64,000 nucleotides of DNA from Myxococcales bacterium (lineage in GTDB: Bacteria; Myxococcota; Myxococcia; Myxococcales; JAJYLH01), in the NCBI GenBank assembly GCA_021787845.1, contig JAJYLH010000014.1:1-64000 (forward strand). Direction: 5' to 3'. How positions within the stretch are numbered: position 1 is the first letter of the stretch; every line of letters begins with the position of its first letter. A program made the position numbers and the translations under genes. This document shows, in pieces, positions 44,076-54,600 of the stretch. The notes under the pieces are model-generated. The model saw only the letters and a program-made list of their open reading frames with translations, was not told the origin of the DNA and did not search any database.

Positions 44076-44897
44076 GTGGCCGAGCCTTCCGACAACGTGC
44101 CCGCCAAGACCCCGGCGGACGACGGCGAGGCGCTCAGGCGGCAGGTGGCGGCGCTCCTCGCCGAGAACGAGGAGCTCAAGCAGGAGGCGCGCTCGCGCGG
44201 CGACTTCCTGCAGAACCTCGCGCACGAGCTGGCGACTCCGCTGACGCCGCTCGTCGGCTACTTGAAGCTGTTGAAGAGCGGACGGCTGGGCCCGCTCGCG
44301 GAGCAGCAGCAGAAGGTGATCGAGGCGATGGTCGGCGCGACCGACCGCATCGAACGGTCGCTCGACAACCTGGTCGACCTGGCGGCGATGGAAACGGGGC
44401 AGTACCGCCTGCACTCGACGCAGCTCGACCTTTCCCAGCTCGTGCAGGAGATCGCGCAGGAATCTCTGGCGAAGGCGCGGGAGAAGCACGTGCGGGTGGA
44501 GCTCGTGAAGCCGGAGCGCCTGGAGCTGCCGGGCGACGTGCGCAAGCTCCGGCAGGCGATTTCCGCGGTCCTGGACAACGCCATCCGGTTTTCGCCGCAT
44601 GGCGGGCACGTGCTCGTCACCGCCGAAGAGCGCGACGAGCGGGCGTTGGTCTGCGTTTTCGACCAGGGGCCCGGCATCCCGCCCGAGGACCTGAACAACC
44701 TGCTCCTCGCCCGCGGCGACCACCACGCGCCGGGCAGCGCCGGTCTCGGTCTGCCGGTCGCGCGGCAAATCATCGAGGCGCACGGCGGCCACCTGACCCT
44801 CGAGAGCCCTCCCAAGGAGCAGCCTCTGATGCGGGAGCTGTTCTCCGGGACCCGGGTCTCGTTGGCGTTGCCGCTGGGCGCGCCGGCACGCGGATAA
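44076..44897 (+). CDS. Soluble sensor histidine kinase
   Basis: 273 aa with a GTG start. A short N-terminal coiled coil (EALRRQVAALLAENEELKQE) leads into HisKA with H-box FLQNLAHELATPLTPLVGY, then HATPase_c with N-box LDNAIRFSP, G1 DQGPGIPPED and G2 GSAGLGLPVARQI. No membrane segment, PAS or GAF sensor domain is present, so the input must come through protein contact. No response-regulator gene is adjacent: an orphan kinase. It is divergent from tldD with a 119-bp gap. Confidence 0.92.
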   Translation: MAEPSDNVPAKTPADDGEALRRQVAALLAENEELKQEARSRGDFLQNLAHELATPLTPLVGYLKLLKSGRLGPLAEQQQKVIEAMVGATDRIERSLDNLVDLAAMETGQYRLHSTQLDLSQLVQEIAQESLAKAREKHVRVELVKPERLELPGDVRKLRQAISAVLDNAIRFSPHGGHVLVTAEERDERALVCVFDQGPGIPPEDLNNLLLARGDHHAPGSAGLGLPVARQIIEAHGGHLTLESPPKEQPLMRELFSGTRVSLALPLGAPARG

Positions 44898-45081
44898 GAC
44901 CACCTGGCCGGCCGGCCACCACGAGGCATGAAAACGACTCCGAGCGCGGCCTGCCCGCCCGCACCCCGTTCGACGTGGGAAGGCCGGGCGCGGGCGCGAC
45001 GTTGGGAAAGGGAGCGAATCTGCCTGGGCTCTCGTCGATCGATTTCCATTCGAGCGCGCCCTCCGGCGCCGAAAGAGGAGC

Positions 45082-46260
45082 ATGAGCCACATTCTCGACA
45101 GCGTGTCCTTCGGGGCGATCGTCCAGGTGCGCGATCGGCTGCTCGAGCAGCAGGCGGCAGGCCGCAGGATCTTCCGGCTGGAGAGCGGCGACCCGTCGTT
45201 CGACACGCCGCCCCACGTGAGGGAAGCGACAGCGCTAGCGCTCGCCAAGGGCCACACCCACTACACCGCGTCGACGGGTATCCAGCCCTTGCGCGAGGCG
45301 ATCGTGCTCAAGGTCCGGCGCGACAACCGCCTCCCCATCGACCGCGCCGACCAGGCCATCGTCACCAACGGCGCCATGCACGGGCTCTACCTGACGTTCC
45401 GGGCGCTCTTGGACCCGGGCGACGAGGTGGTGCTGCCCGACCCGATGTGGACGGAAATCGCCGAGAACGTCCGGCTCGCCGGCGGGGTCCCGGTGCGCTG
45501 TCCGCTGGATTTCGACGCGCCCGTGCCCTACAGCGCCGCTGCCATCGAGCGGCACCTCTCGCCCCGGACGAAAGCGGTCTTCCTCAACACGCCGCACAAC
45601 CCGACCGGGGCGGTGATTCCGAAAGAGGAGCTCGAGCGCGTCGTCGAACTGGCGGCGCGACGAGACCTACGGATCGTCAGCGACGAGGCCTACGAGCACG
45701 TGATCTTCGATGGCCGCGAGCACGTCTCCATCGGCTCCCTGCCCGGCGCCGAGGAGCGGACGATCACGCTCTTCTCGACCTCGAAGAGCTACGCGATGAG
45801 CGGGCTGCGCGTCGGCTACATCGTCAGCCGCGACGCGCACTTCCTCGAGCGGGTGAAGAAGCTCCTGCGCTGCACGACGAACGGCGTCAACTCGATCAGC
45901 CAGCACGGCGCGACGGCGGCGCTGACCGGCCCGCAGGAGGCGACGAAAGCGATGCGCGACGAGTACCAGGCCCGGCGCGACATGCTCTTGCGCGGCCTCG
46001 CCGGGCTGACCGTGCTCCATCCCGTCGTGCCGCAGGGCTCGTTCTTCCTCTGGGCGCGCATCGACCCGTCCTGGCGCGGCTACCAGGGCGCGAGCGACGA
46101 CTGGGCGATGACCAACTACCTCATCGACCGGGGCGGGGTCGGCTCGTCCCCCGGCACCGCTTTCGGTCCCTCCGGCGAACGGTGCGTGCGCTTCGCTTTC
46201 TCCTGCGACAGCCGCCAGGTCGAGGGAGCGGTGGACGTGGTGCGCGGCTTGCTCTCCTAG
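45082..46260 (+). CDS. PLP-dependent class I/II aminotransferase
   Basis: 392 aa fold-type I aminotransferase: RLESGDPSFDTPPHV at the N-terminus, NTPHNPTGAVIPKEEL, SDEAYEHVIFDG and the PLP lysine in FSTSKSYAMSGLRVGY. ATG follows aaagaggagc. It is followed after 18 bp by an omega-amidase-like hydrolase, so the pair may use glutamine (or a related amide) as amino donor: the transaminase yields an alpha-keto-amide, which the amidase hydrolyses to drive the reaction. This would fit methionine salvage or aromatic amino-acid transamination. Exact substrate is not determinable. Confidence 0.92.
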   Translation: MSHILDSVSFGAIVQVRDRLLEQQAAGRRIFRLESGDPSFDTPPHVREATALALAKGHTHYTASTGIQPLREAIVLKVRRDNRLPIDRADQAIVTNGAMHGLYLTFRALLDPGDEVVLPDPMWTEIAENVRLAGGVPVRCPLDFDAPVPYSAAAIERHLSPRTKAVFLNTPHNPTGAVIPKEELERVVELAARRDLRIVSDEAYEHVIFDGREHVSIGSLPGAEERTITLFSTSKSYAMSGLRVGYIVSRDAHFLERVKKLLRCTTNGVNSISQHGATAALTGPQEATKAMRDEYQARRDMLLRGLAGLTVLHPVVPQGSFFLWARIDPSWRGYQGASDDWAMTNYLIDRGGVGSSPGTAFGPSGERCVRFAFSCDSRQVEGAVDVVRGLLS

Positions 46261-46278
46261 AGCGCCGCCGAGGTCCAG

Positions 46279-47067
46279 ATGCCCAAGCTGTCGGTCGCGC
46301 TGGTGCAGCAGGACACCGCTTGGCACGACCCGAGGACCAACCTCGCGCGTGCGCGGGAGGCGGCAGCGCAGGCGGCGAGCGGCGGCGCTCAGGTGGTCGC
46401 GTTCTGCGAGCTCTTCACGACGGGCTTCACCATGAGCCCCGAGCCGTTCGCCGAGCCGATTCCGGGGCCGACGACCGACGCGATGGCGAAAGTCGTGAAG
46501 GAGCTGGGGGTCTGGATTGTCGCGAGCGGCGTCGAGTGGCACGCGCCTTTGCCCCGCAACGCTGCCTTCGCGATTCGCCCCGACGGAACCCTCGCCGCGA
46601 CCTACCGGAAGATCCATCCGTTCTCGTTCGGCGACGAGAACCGGCACTATTCCGGCGGCGACGACTGCCCGGTGTTCGAGCTCGACGGCGTCCGGGCTGG
46701 GCTCCAGATCTGCTACGACCTGCGGTTTCCCGAGACCTTTCGCCGCCTTTCCCAGCGCGGCGCCGAGCTCGTCTTCGTACCGGCGAACTGGCCCGCGCGC
46801 CGCGCGACGCACTGGTTGACCCTCCTCGCCGCCCGCGCCATCGAGAACCAGATGATCGTCTGCGGGATCAACCGCGTCGGGCACGACCCGACCGTCGAAT
46901 ATCCCGGGCTCTCCGCCATTCACGACGCGAGGGGAGAAGCGCTCTCGAGGGGCGACGGCCGGCCGGGGCTCGTCCTGGCCACCGTCGACCTCGACGACCT
47001 GCGCGCCTGGCGCCAAGAGTTTCCCGCGCTCAAGGACCGCCGGCCGGAGGTCTACGCGACGCTTTAG
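46279..47067 (+). CDS. Carbon-nitrogen hydrolase, omega-amidase type
   Basis: 262 aa nitrilase-superfamily enzyme with the Glu-Lys-Cys triad: E in VAFCELFTTGF, K in YRKIHPFSFG, C in LQICYDLRFPE. The sequence around the cysteine resembles omega-amidase/YafV (Nit2-like) members rather than true nitrilases. It probably hydrolyses alpha-ketoglutaramate or alpha-ketosuccinamate made by the adjacent aminotransferase. Cytoplasmic. Ends before a repeat-rich gap. Confidence 0.9.
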   Translation: MPKLSVALVQQDTAWHDPRTNLARAREAAAQAASGGAQVVAFCELFTTGFTMSPEPFAEPIPGPTTDAMAKVVKELGVWIVASGVEWHAPLPRNAAFAIRPDGTLAATYRKIHPFSFGDENRHYSGGDDCPVFELDGVRAGLQICYDLRFPETFRRLSQRGAELVFVPANWPARRATHWLTLLAARAIENQMIVCGINRVGHDPTVEYPGLSAIHDARGEALSRGDGRPGLVLATVDLDDLRAWRQEFPALKDRRPEVYATL

Positions 47068-47205
47068 GTGAGCCGCTACCGCTGTGGCTCCGCGGTCCCG
47101 GTACGAGGGAACCGGGCGACGGGATGCTCTCGAGCCGGCCTGCTCGAGCGACGCGGTGGCTGCAGCGGACCTCCGGTTGGCCGCCGGCACGGAATTCCCT
47201 GATCT

Positions 47206-47600
47206 ACTAGGCCGCGAAAGGCCCGCGCCGCGCGCAGATTCTCGACGCCACGTAGCACGACTTCGTGGCACGGGCGTCCCCGCTGTGAGCGCTTGGGGAC
47301 CTGCCATGCCAGCGGGTCCGACTGGGCTTTCACGGGCGAGGACGCCCGTGCCACGATTCCGATCGTCTCCAAAGTCGAGCTTGGGTTGCGGGCGTCGGCC
47401 CGCGCTGAGCAGAGTTCGCGCCCTTCGACTGCGCGTAGCGCGGGGCTGACGCCCGCAACCCAATCGCACGAGCCACGACCAGCAGTGCCCGCCCTCTGGC
47501 CGGGCACGACGACGCCGGGCCAGAGCGCCGGCACTACTATCGCGACGCTGTGCGTCGAGAATCTGCGCGCGCCGGCAATATTCTCGGGGTTGGTCGCTCA
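47206..47600. repeat. Composite dispersed repeat region
   Basis: The 47068-47733 gap has no gene. 47206-47406 is a near copy of 39639-39841. Then come further inverted repeats: ttgcgggcgtcggcccgcgc pairing with gcgcggggctgacgcccgca (to ~47460), and agtgcccgccctctggccgg pairing with ccgggccagagcgccggcac (~47485-47537). Several miniature elements have inserted into or beside each other here. Confidence 0.8.
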
Positions 47601-47733
47601 TGGCGAGCGGTTCTGGCCCATGCTCTGCGCCTGCATCTGGCTACACCCCCTTAGAAACGGAGCCGCCCCCTTATCGCTGTCGCGGGGCTGCGCGAAGGCA
47701 CCGTCCGAACACGGATTCGCCGGCCCAAGCGCC

Positions 47734-49557
47734 TCACGCAGGTGCCACGAGCGCTTGCGTCGCTGGCGCTTCCCTGAACTGCTTGCGGACCAGCTCGGCG
47801 TAGAGTCCGCCCGCCTCGAGCAGCTCGTCGTGGGCGCCCTGCTCGACCAGCCGCCCGTGGTCGATCACCAGAATCACGTCCGCGTGGCGGATGGTGCTCA
47901 GCCGGTGGGCGATGACCAAGCTCGTCCGGCCCGCGAGGAGCGTCGCCAGCGCCTCCTGAATCAACGCCTCGGTCCTGGTGTCGACGTTGGAGGTCGCCTC
48001 GTCGAGAATCAGGATGCGGGGGTCCGCGAGCACCGCCCGGGCGAAGGCGACGAGCTGCCGCTGCCCGTGGCTCAGGGTGCCGCCCGCCTCCCCGATGACC
48101 GTGTCGTAGCCCCGGGCGAGCCCGGCGATGAACCCGTGGATCCCCACCGTCCGCGCCGCCGCCTCGACCTCGTCGCGGGTCGCCCCCGGCTGCCCGTAGG
48201 CGATGTTGTCCGCCAGCGTTCCTGCAAAGAGGAAGGGCTCCTGGGGTACGATGGCGAGCTGCCGGCGCAGGCTCTCCCTTTGGACTCCCCTGACGTCCCG
48301 GCCGTCGAGACGGACCGCGCCGGAGGCGACGTCGTAGAACCGCGGAATCAGGCTGGCGATGGTGGTCTTTCCGGCACCGGTTCTGCCGACCACCGCCACC
48401 AACTTTCCCGGCGCGAGGTCGAAGCTCAGGTCCCGCAGGACCGGACGCCCCTCGTCGTAGGCGAAGACCACGTGGTCGAACGTGATGCGCCCGGCGACGC
48501 TGCCGAGCTCAACGGCACCGCTCTCGTCCAGCGGCTCGGGCGTCTCGTCGAGGATGGCGTAGATGCGCTCGCTGCCGGCGAAAGCGGACTGCATCAGGGT
48601 GTAGATGCTCGCCGCGATCTGCACCGGCCGGAAGAACTCCTGCACGTAGATGAGGAACGCCACCAAGAGGCCGATGCTGAGCTGCCGATTCCAGGCGAGC
48701 CAGCCGCCGTAGCCGATGACCAGTGCGGTCGCCAGGGTCGAGAGCACGTCCAGGGCCGGCGAGAAAGCGCTCGTGATGCCGACCGCGGCGACGTTCGCGT
48801 CCCGGTTGGCGGCGTTTCGAGCCCGGAAGCGCTCCAGGTTCAGGTCGGTCCGGTTGAAGGCGCGCGCCTCGCGGATGCCGACGATGCCCTCCTGCAGGTC
48901 GGCGGTCACCTCGCCCACCGTCTCGCGGGTCTTGCGGAAGGCGGTCCGGGCGCGCGCCGCGAAGACCGCGGTCGTCAGGAGCATCACCGGCACCAGGGTG
49001 AAGCAGACGAGGGCGAGCCGCGCGTTCAAGAGGAGCATCGCGAGGAGGATGCCGGCGAGGCTGAAGACCGCGCCGACGAGCTGGCTCAGGCCCTGCGAGA
49101 GGAACTGGTTCAGCGTCCCCACGTCGCTGACGACGCGGCTCATCAGGTCGCCGACCGGATGGCGGTCGAAATAGCCGAGCGGCAGCCGCTGCATCTGCTC
49201 GAAGAGCTTCTGGCGCAATCCGGCGAGCATTCGCTGCCCGGAACCGCTGATGGAGAGCGTCTGTGCCTGCTGGGCCAGCGAGCGAACGGCGTAGATGGCG
49301 AAGAGGGCCAGCATCGACCAGCCGAGGCCCGTCAGGCTCCGGTGGCCAACGATGTCGCGATCGATCGCCCGGCTGATGACCCACGGCGCGACGCCCTGCG
49401 CGACCGAAGTGACGACCACGAGGGCGAGCCCCACCGCAATCGCCCTGCGAAAGGGCTTCAGCTCACCGACGAGCCGGCGCAGCACCCGCCCGCGGTCCTG
49501 CGGCTGCTCCTCGATCATCGCCGCCATCGCCTGGATGCTGCCCGGCCGCCGGCTCAT
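47734..49557 (-). CDS. ABC exporter half-transporter (variant signature, catalytic Glu present)
   Basis: 607 aa: a six-helix ABC_membrane domain (~30-330) and an ATPase domain (~355-590) with Walker A VVGRTGAGKTT, Q-loop QEPFLFAGT, signature LSHGQRQ (variant of LSGGQ), Walker B ILILDEATSN with catalytic Glu, and H-loop IAHRLSTI. The start overlaps the stop of the upstream half-transporter gene by 4 bp (ATGA), implying a 1:1 heterodimer. Paired with the partner's perfect LSGGQ, this subunit's Walker A/B makes the hydrolysing site. Likely a lipid, peptide or drug exporter in the inner membrane. Confidence 0.93.
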   Translation of the reverse strand: MSRRPGSIQAMAAMIEEQPQDRGRVLRRLVGELKPFRRAIAVGLALVVVTSVAQGVAPWVISRAIDRDIVGHRSLTGLGWSMLALFAIYAVRSLAQQAQTLSISGSGQRMLAGLRQKLFEQMQRLPLGYFDRHPVGDLMSRVVSDVGTLNQFLSQGLSQLVGAVFSLAGILLAMLLLNARLALVCFTLVPVMLLTTAVFAARARTAFRKTRETVGEVTADLQEGIVGIREARAFNRTDLNLERFRARNAANRDANVAAVGITSAFSPALDVLSTLATALVIGYGGWLAWNRQLSIGLLVAFLIYVQEFFRPVQIAASIYTLMQSAFAGSERIYAILDETPEPLDESGAVELGSVAGRITFDHVVFAYDEGRPVLRDLSFDLAPGKLVAVVGRTGAGKTTIASLIPRFYDVASGAVRLDGRDVRGVQRESLRRQLAIVPQEPFLFAGTLADNIAYGQPGATRDEVEAAARTVGIHGFIAGLARGYDTVIGEAGGTLSHGQRQLVAFARAVLADPRILILDEATSNVDTRTEALIQEALATLLAGRTSLVIAHRLSTIRHADVILVIDHGRLVEQGAHDELLEAGGLYAELVRKQFREAPATQALVAPA

Positions 49558-51338
49558 GCCGCGTTCTTCTTCGTTCCCGACCGGAGCTGGGAGCTCAGGA
49601 TCTCGTGGTACAGCTCGCTCGTCGCCAAGAGCTCCTCGTGCCGTCCCTGGGCGGCGATCCGGCCGTCGTCGAGGACCAGAATCAGGTCCGCGTCCCGAAC
49701 CGTGCTGATGCGCTGCGCGATGACGAAAGCGGTGCAGCTCATCGTCTTGACCAGCCGGTCGAGCGCCGCCTGCAGGGCCGCCTCGGTCTGGGCGTCGACC
49801 GCCGAGGTGCTGTCGTCGAGAATCAACAGCCTCGGCCTCGTCAGGAGCGCTCTCGCAATGGCGATGCGCTGCCGCTGGCCGCCGGAGAGCCCGACCCCGC
49901 GCTCGCCGACGACGGTGTCGTACCCCTGGGGGAGCCCCTCGATGAAGCTCGCCGCTTGCGCCGCCCGGGCCGCCTCCCGCACCTCGTCGAGGGTCGCGGC
50001 CGGCCGCCCGTACGCGATGTTGTCTCGCACCGTGCCCGAGAAGAGCAGCGCCTCCTGCAGGACCACCCCGATCTGCCCGCGCAGGCTCGCCTGGGTCACC
50101 TGGCGCACGTCGAAGCCGTCGAGGCGGACCGCGCCGCCGGTCACGTCGTAGAAGCGCGGGATGAGGTTGGTGATGGTGCTCTTCCCCGACCCGGTGGTGC
50201 CCAGGAGCGCTACCGTCTGGCCCGGAGCGGCGGTGAAGCTCACCCCGCGCAGGATTTCTTTTTCCGCGCCGGCGTAGCGGAAGCGAACGTCGTCGAACTC
50301 GACCCGGCCTTGCAGCGGCGGCAGGGGCACCGCGTCGGGCGCGTCGGTCAGCTCGATCGGCGTGTCCAAGAGCTCGAAGACGCGCACGCCCGACACACCC
50401 GCCCGGGAAATCAAGGACGCGATGAAGCCGAGCGTCATCACCGGCATCAGGAGGAACGCGAGGTAGCTGTTGAACGCCAACAGCTCGCCCAGCGTCAGGT
50501 GCTGGTGGAGAATCTCGTAGCCGCCGAAGCCGACCACCGCGAGGGTCCCGAGGTTCGCGAAGAAGTTGACGTACGGGAAGTTGCGCGAGATCGCCGTCAC
50601 CAGGTGCAGGTTCAGCCCGAGCAGCTCCTCGTTCTCGCGCCCGTAGCGGGCCGCTTCCCGGGCCTCGCCTCGAAAGGCACGCACCACTTTCAATCCTTGC
50701 AAATCTTCCTGCAATACCGAGAAGAGCTTCGACAGCGTCGCTTGCACCCGCATGAACAGCGGGCCCACGCGGGCGACGAAGGCGCGGATGAGCAGGTAGA
50801 TCGGCGCGATGGCGACGAGGGCCACCACCGCGAGCGGCGGGTTGAGGAGCACGAGCAGGGCGGCAGCGCCGACGAGCATCACGATCGCCGCCACGAGCTG
50901 GATGACCCCCGTGCCGACGAACATCCGCACCTGCTCGACGTCGTTCGTCAGGCGGGTCAGGAGCTGGCCGGTCTGCGCCTGGTCGTAGTAGCTGAACGAC
51001 AGCCTCTGGATGCGCTCGTACAACGCGCCGCGCAGGTCGAAAGCGACGCCCTGCGACGCCTTCTCGGCCAGGTACCCGCGCAGGAAGTTCAAGAGGCCGC
51101 GCGCGATGGCGATGGCGACGAGCCCGCCGACCGCGACGAGGACCACGTGGAACCGCCGCTTCCCGAGACCGCCGTCGATCGCCAGCCGGATCATCTGCGG
51201 CGCTGCCAGGCTCGCCGCGGAAGCCAGGACCAACGCCGCGACGGCGCCGAAAGCATCTGCCCGGTAGCGCTTCAGGTAACCGAGAGCACGCCAGAGCGCC
51301 TTGCCGCCGCCTGGCACCCCTCCTGGCTTGCGAGCCAT
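49554..51338 (-). CDS. ABC exporter half-transporter (degenerate catalytic Glu)
   Basis: 594 aa: membrane domain (~20-310) and ATPase domain (~345-575) with Walker A LLGTTGSGKST, signature LSGGQRQ, Walker B LLILDDSTSA in which Asp replaces the catalytic Glu, and H-loop IAQRIST, where Gln replaces the usual His. Both changes mark a degenerate site, as in LmrCD/BmrCD and TM287/288-type heterodimers. First gene of the two-gene operon, with a 4-bp overlap to its partner. Substrate unknown. Confidence 0.93.
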   Translation of the reverse strand: MARKPGGVPGGGKALWRALGYLKRYRADAFGAVAALVLASAASLAAPQMIRLAIDGGLGKRRFHVVLVAVGGLVAIAIARGLLNFLRGYLAEKASQGVAFDLRGALYERIQRLSFSYYDQAQTGQLLTRLTNDVEQVRMFVGTGVIQLVAAIVMLVGAAALLVLLNPPLAVVALVAIAPIYLLIRAFVARVGPLFMRVQATLSKLFSVLQEDLQGLKVVRAFRGEAREAARYGRENEELLGLNLHLVTAISRNFPYVNFFANLGTLAVVGFGGYEILHQHLTLGELLAFNSYLAFLLMPVMTLGFIASLISRAGVSGVRVFELLDTPIELTDAPDAVPLPPLQGRVEFDDVRFRYAGAEKEILRGVSFTAAPGQTVALLGTTGSGKSTITNLIPRFYDVTGGAVRLDGFDVRQVTQASLRGQIGVVLQEALLFSGTVRDNIAYGRPAATLDEVREAARAAQAASFIEGLPQGYDTVVGERGVGLSGGQRQRIAIARALLTRPRLLILDDSTSAVDAQTEAALQAALDRLVKTMSCTAFVIAQRISTVRDADLILVLDDGRIAAQGRHEELLATSELYHEILSSQLRSGTKKNAA

Positions 51339-51682
51339 TGCGCCTCTCGTCCCCTTCGTCCCGCGGCGAAAGCGCGGGGGCGAGAGCCTAACAGCGGGTT
51401 CGCTCGAGCGCTCGCGCGTCGTCCGTCGGCGACCGACGACGAGCGTCCCCGCGACCCGTTCGCGTCCGGAGGGAGAGCCAGGCCCGGTCGTCCGGCTCCG
51501 GTGGTTTGATCGGCGCCTATCCGGTTCACACCACCCGCCACGGCTTCGGCGCGTCAGTGCTCCGATTCGGAATCCTGTGGCACCGGCGTCCCGCCCGCGA
51601 AATCAGCCCGGCTTCCACCGGTAAAGAACGCCTCCGCCACGGATCCGGAGTGTGTCGACCGGGGTGGGCCTGGTTCGGAGCT
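51339..51682. other. Gap between ABC operon and TPR gene
   Basis: No gene seen. Near 51577 gtggcaccggcgtcccgccc is a degraded half of the gtggcacgggcgtcc repeat family. The promoter of the ABC operon should lie in the right-hand part, but no clear boxes are visible. Confidence 0.5.
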
Positions 51683-54600
51683 TCAGCCCACCGCCGTCCG
51701 CAGGCGGCCGCGCAGGGCGAGGTGCTCGTCGCTGAGCGCGAAGCCGACCAGCTCCACCAGGTCTGGGCGCTCGAGGAGCGCCGCCGGGCTCTTCTCGTCC
51801 CGGGCGAGCACGCGGATGGCCGCCGCCAGGTCGCCCGCCGCCACCAGGCCGAAGCGATGAGAGCTGAAGGCCATCCCCTGAGTAGCGGCGCCAAAGGAGA
51901 CCGTCCCGGCGAACTTCGGCACCAGCGCCTCCAACGCCTTGCGCTCCGCCCGTCCGACCGCGCGCCCGACCGCTTGCGCGAGCTCGGGGCTCTTCGTTCC
52001 GAAGCGCGAGAAAGCCGGGTCCGCCTGCCGCAGCGCTTCGGCCACCAGGTTCGCCACCTCGATCGGCTGCGCGAAAAAGGCGGCGTGGGTGCCGAGCCGC
52101 ACCCGGCCGAGGAGCATCCCCAAGGTGAACAGGAGCTCTCCCGGTTCCCCCGCCAGCCGCGTCGCTCCCACCACCAGGCTCGGCGGCACCGTGTTCTCCA
52201 CCCACGCCTGGTTCTGAGCCGGGCTGGACCGGTATAGCTCGAAGGGACCGGTGCCGAAGAGCTTCGCGAGCCGATCCGCCGCCGCCCGGCCCTCGCCCCG
52301 GAACCGGTCGTTCTTTCCGAGGCCATGCCGCTCGAGCGACCCGGGCACGATCTTCGGGAGCGCCGCCGCGAGCGCCACGAATGCCTCGCGAATCGGGGCC
52401 GCGCGCTCGAGCGGGTGCACGCACAGCTCGACGTCCGCCGGCGAGAGCGCCCCGACGGGCTCCCGGCGCGCCTTCGCCGCCTGCGCGTGCCGCAGGCTCT
52501 CCTCCTCGGTGGCGGCGCCGAGGCCGACCAGGGCGGCGAGCGCGAGGAACGCCCCGTCGGGCTGCCCGCTCGCCGCAAAGAGAGAAGCAAGCTCTCGCAA
52601 CGCATTCAACGACAGCGGCGCTTGCGAAACGAGCAGACGTAGCTCATTGAGCGCGCGCGCCCGCGTCGTCGGCGCGCGGCCGAGAAAACGCGCGAAGGAG
52701 AGCCGCAGCGCAGAGCTGCCCGGGTCCGCCTGGAGCGCGCGCTCGAACATCGCGGTCGCCCGGTCCGAGGTGCCCGCCGCTTCCCACGCCTGCGCCGCTT
52801 GGGCGAGATAGGCGACCGCGTCCGCGGGTCGGAGCGCCTCGGACCCGGCCAGGGTCTCGTACGCGCCCGCGAGCCCAGCGGAATCGCCGCTGGAGAGATA
52901 GAGCGCTTCCAACCCTTGCAGTGCCTCCGTGTCGCCGGGCAGGAGCTCCACCGCCCGGCGGAACAGGGCGGCAGCGCCGTCGGTATCCTTTTGAGCCTGC
53001 TTGCACCTCGCGGCCTGCCGCGCGAAGCGAGCACCGCTCGCGGGATCCCGCGCGGTCTGCAAGAGCCGGTCGAACGCTGCCTGGGCGAGCTGGTGCTCGC
53101 CCGCCGCCATCGCCGCCCGCGCGACGAGCTCCAGCCGCTCGGCCGTGCGCTTCTCCTCGAAGGCCGCTCGGGCCGCCACCAGCGCCTCGGCGCCCTGGCC
53201 CGCGGCGAGGTGCGCGTCGGCCAGCCGGACCTGGAGGCGAGCGCGATCGGCGCCGGCGACCTCGAGCGCTTTCGTCAACGGCTCGACCGCCGCCGCGGGA
53301 TTGCCCGCGACCAAAGCGTAGTCGGCCTTCATCTCCAAGGCGGTCAAGTCCAGGGGAGCACGCGCCAGCGCCTGCTCGAGCGCCTCGGCCTCGCGCGCCC
53401 GGTCGCCGAGCTTCTCGTGCTGGAGCCGCGCGACCCGCAAGAACAGCGCCGCGCTCTTCGCGGCGTCGGGCTCGCTCGCGGCCGCGGCCTCCAGGAGCGC
53501 CGCCAGGTCAGCGAAGCGGTCCTGTTGTCCGAAGAGCGCGTCGAGGGCCGCCAGCGCTCGGCCGTCGGCCGGACGCGCGGCCAGGGTCTGCCGCAACGCC
53601 GCCTCGAACCGCGCGAGGTCGCCGTGCTCCCGCGCGACCGTCGCCGCGTCGAAGTGTAGCCCGGCAGCGGTCTCGGGGCCCGATTGCGCTTGCGCTTCCC
53701 GCGTGAGGAGGTCGACCACCTCGCGCCAGGCGCCCGCGGCCCCGTGCAGCCGCGCGGCCGCGCGCATCGCCGGAACGAGCTTGGGGTCGAGCGCGAGCGC
53801 GTCCTCGAACGCCTTGAGGGCGAGCGCCGCTTGCCCCGCCGCCTGGTGGAGCTTCCCGCGGGAGAAGGCGAGAAACGCCTGCGACTCGAGGTCGAGGTAG
53901 GGCGCCCGGCGCAGGTAGAGGTCGACGAGGCCGGCGTGGTCGGGCTTCTGTCGCAGCGCGACCTGCACCTCGTCCAAAGCGAAGCGGATGCGTCCGTCGA
54001 CGGCGAGGGCCCGCCGGTACTCGTTGATCGCGCCGTCGGGGTCGCCCGCGGTCGCCCGGTCCAGAGCGGCGGCGGTCCTGAGGTAGGCCGCCGCGCGCAC
54101 GTCGCGGCAGCGCGCCGCGAGCCGGCCCCGTATCTCCGCGCTCTTCAAACGGTCGCCGGTCAGGAGGTGGAGCCGGTCCAGCTCGGCCATCGTCGCGAGG
54201 TCGGAGCCGTCCTCTTCGAGGCTCTCCCGATAGAGCTCGATGGCGCGCCCGGGTTCGCCGAACCGGTCCGCGACCAGGGCGGCGAGGCGGCGCAACGCGA
54301 CCGTCCGGTCCTTGAGCTGGGCGACCTGGACCTCCTGCTCCAGCGCCTGCCGGGCCCGGGAGTGGTCCGCCTTCGCGAGAGCGAGGCGGGAGAGCATCCG
54401 CCAAGCGGAGGCCTGCCGCGGCGCCGCCGCCACCGCCGCTTCGGTGAGCGCCAGCGCTCTTGCTGGGTCGAAGAGCTGCTCCTCGGCGATCTCCGCCGCC
54501 CGCTGCAGCGCCTCCGCCTTCGCGATGGGGTCGGTCAAGAGCCCGGCGTACTTCTCCCACGCGGCGGCGGCGCCGGAAGGATCGCCGCGGGCGGTCGCGG

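Noticed and set aside
47293-50151. 952-aa plus-strand open frame
   Set aside because: Runs through repeat DNA and antisense to two ABC genes with complete motifs.
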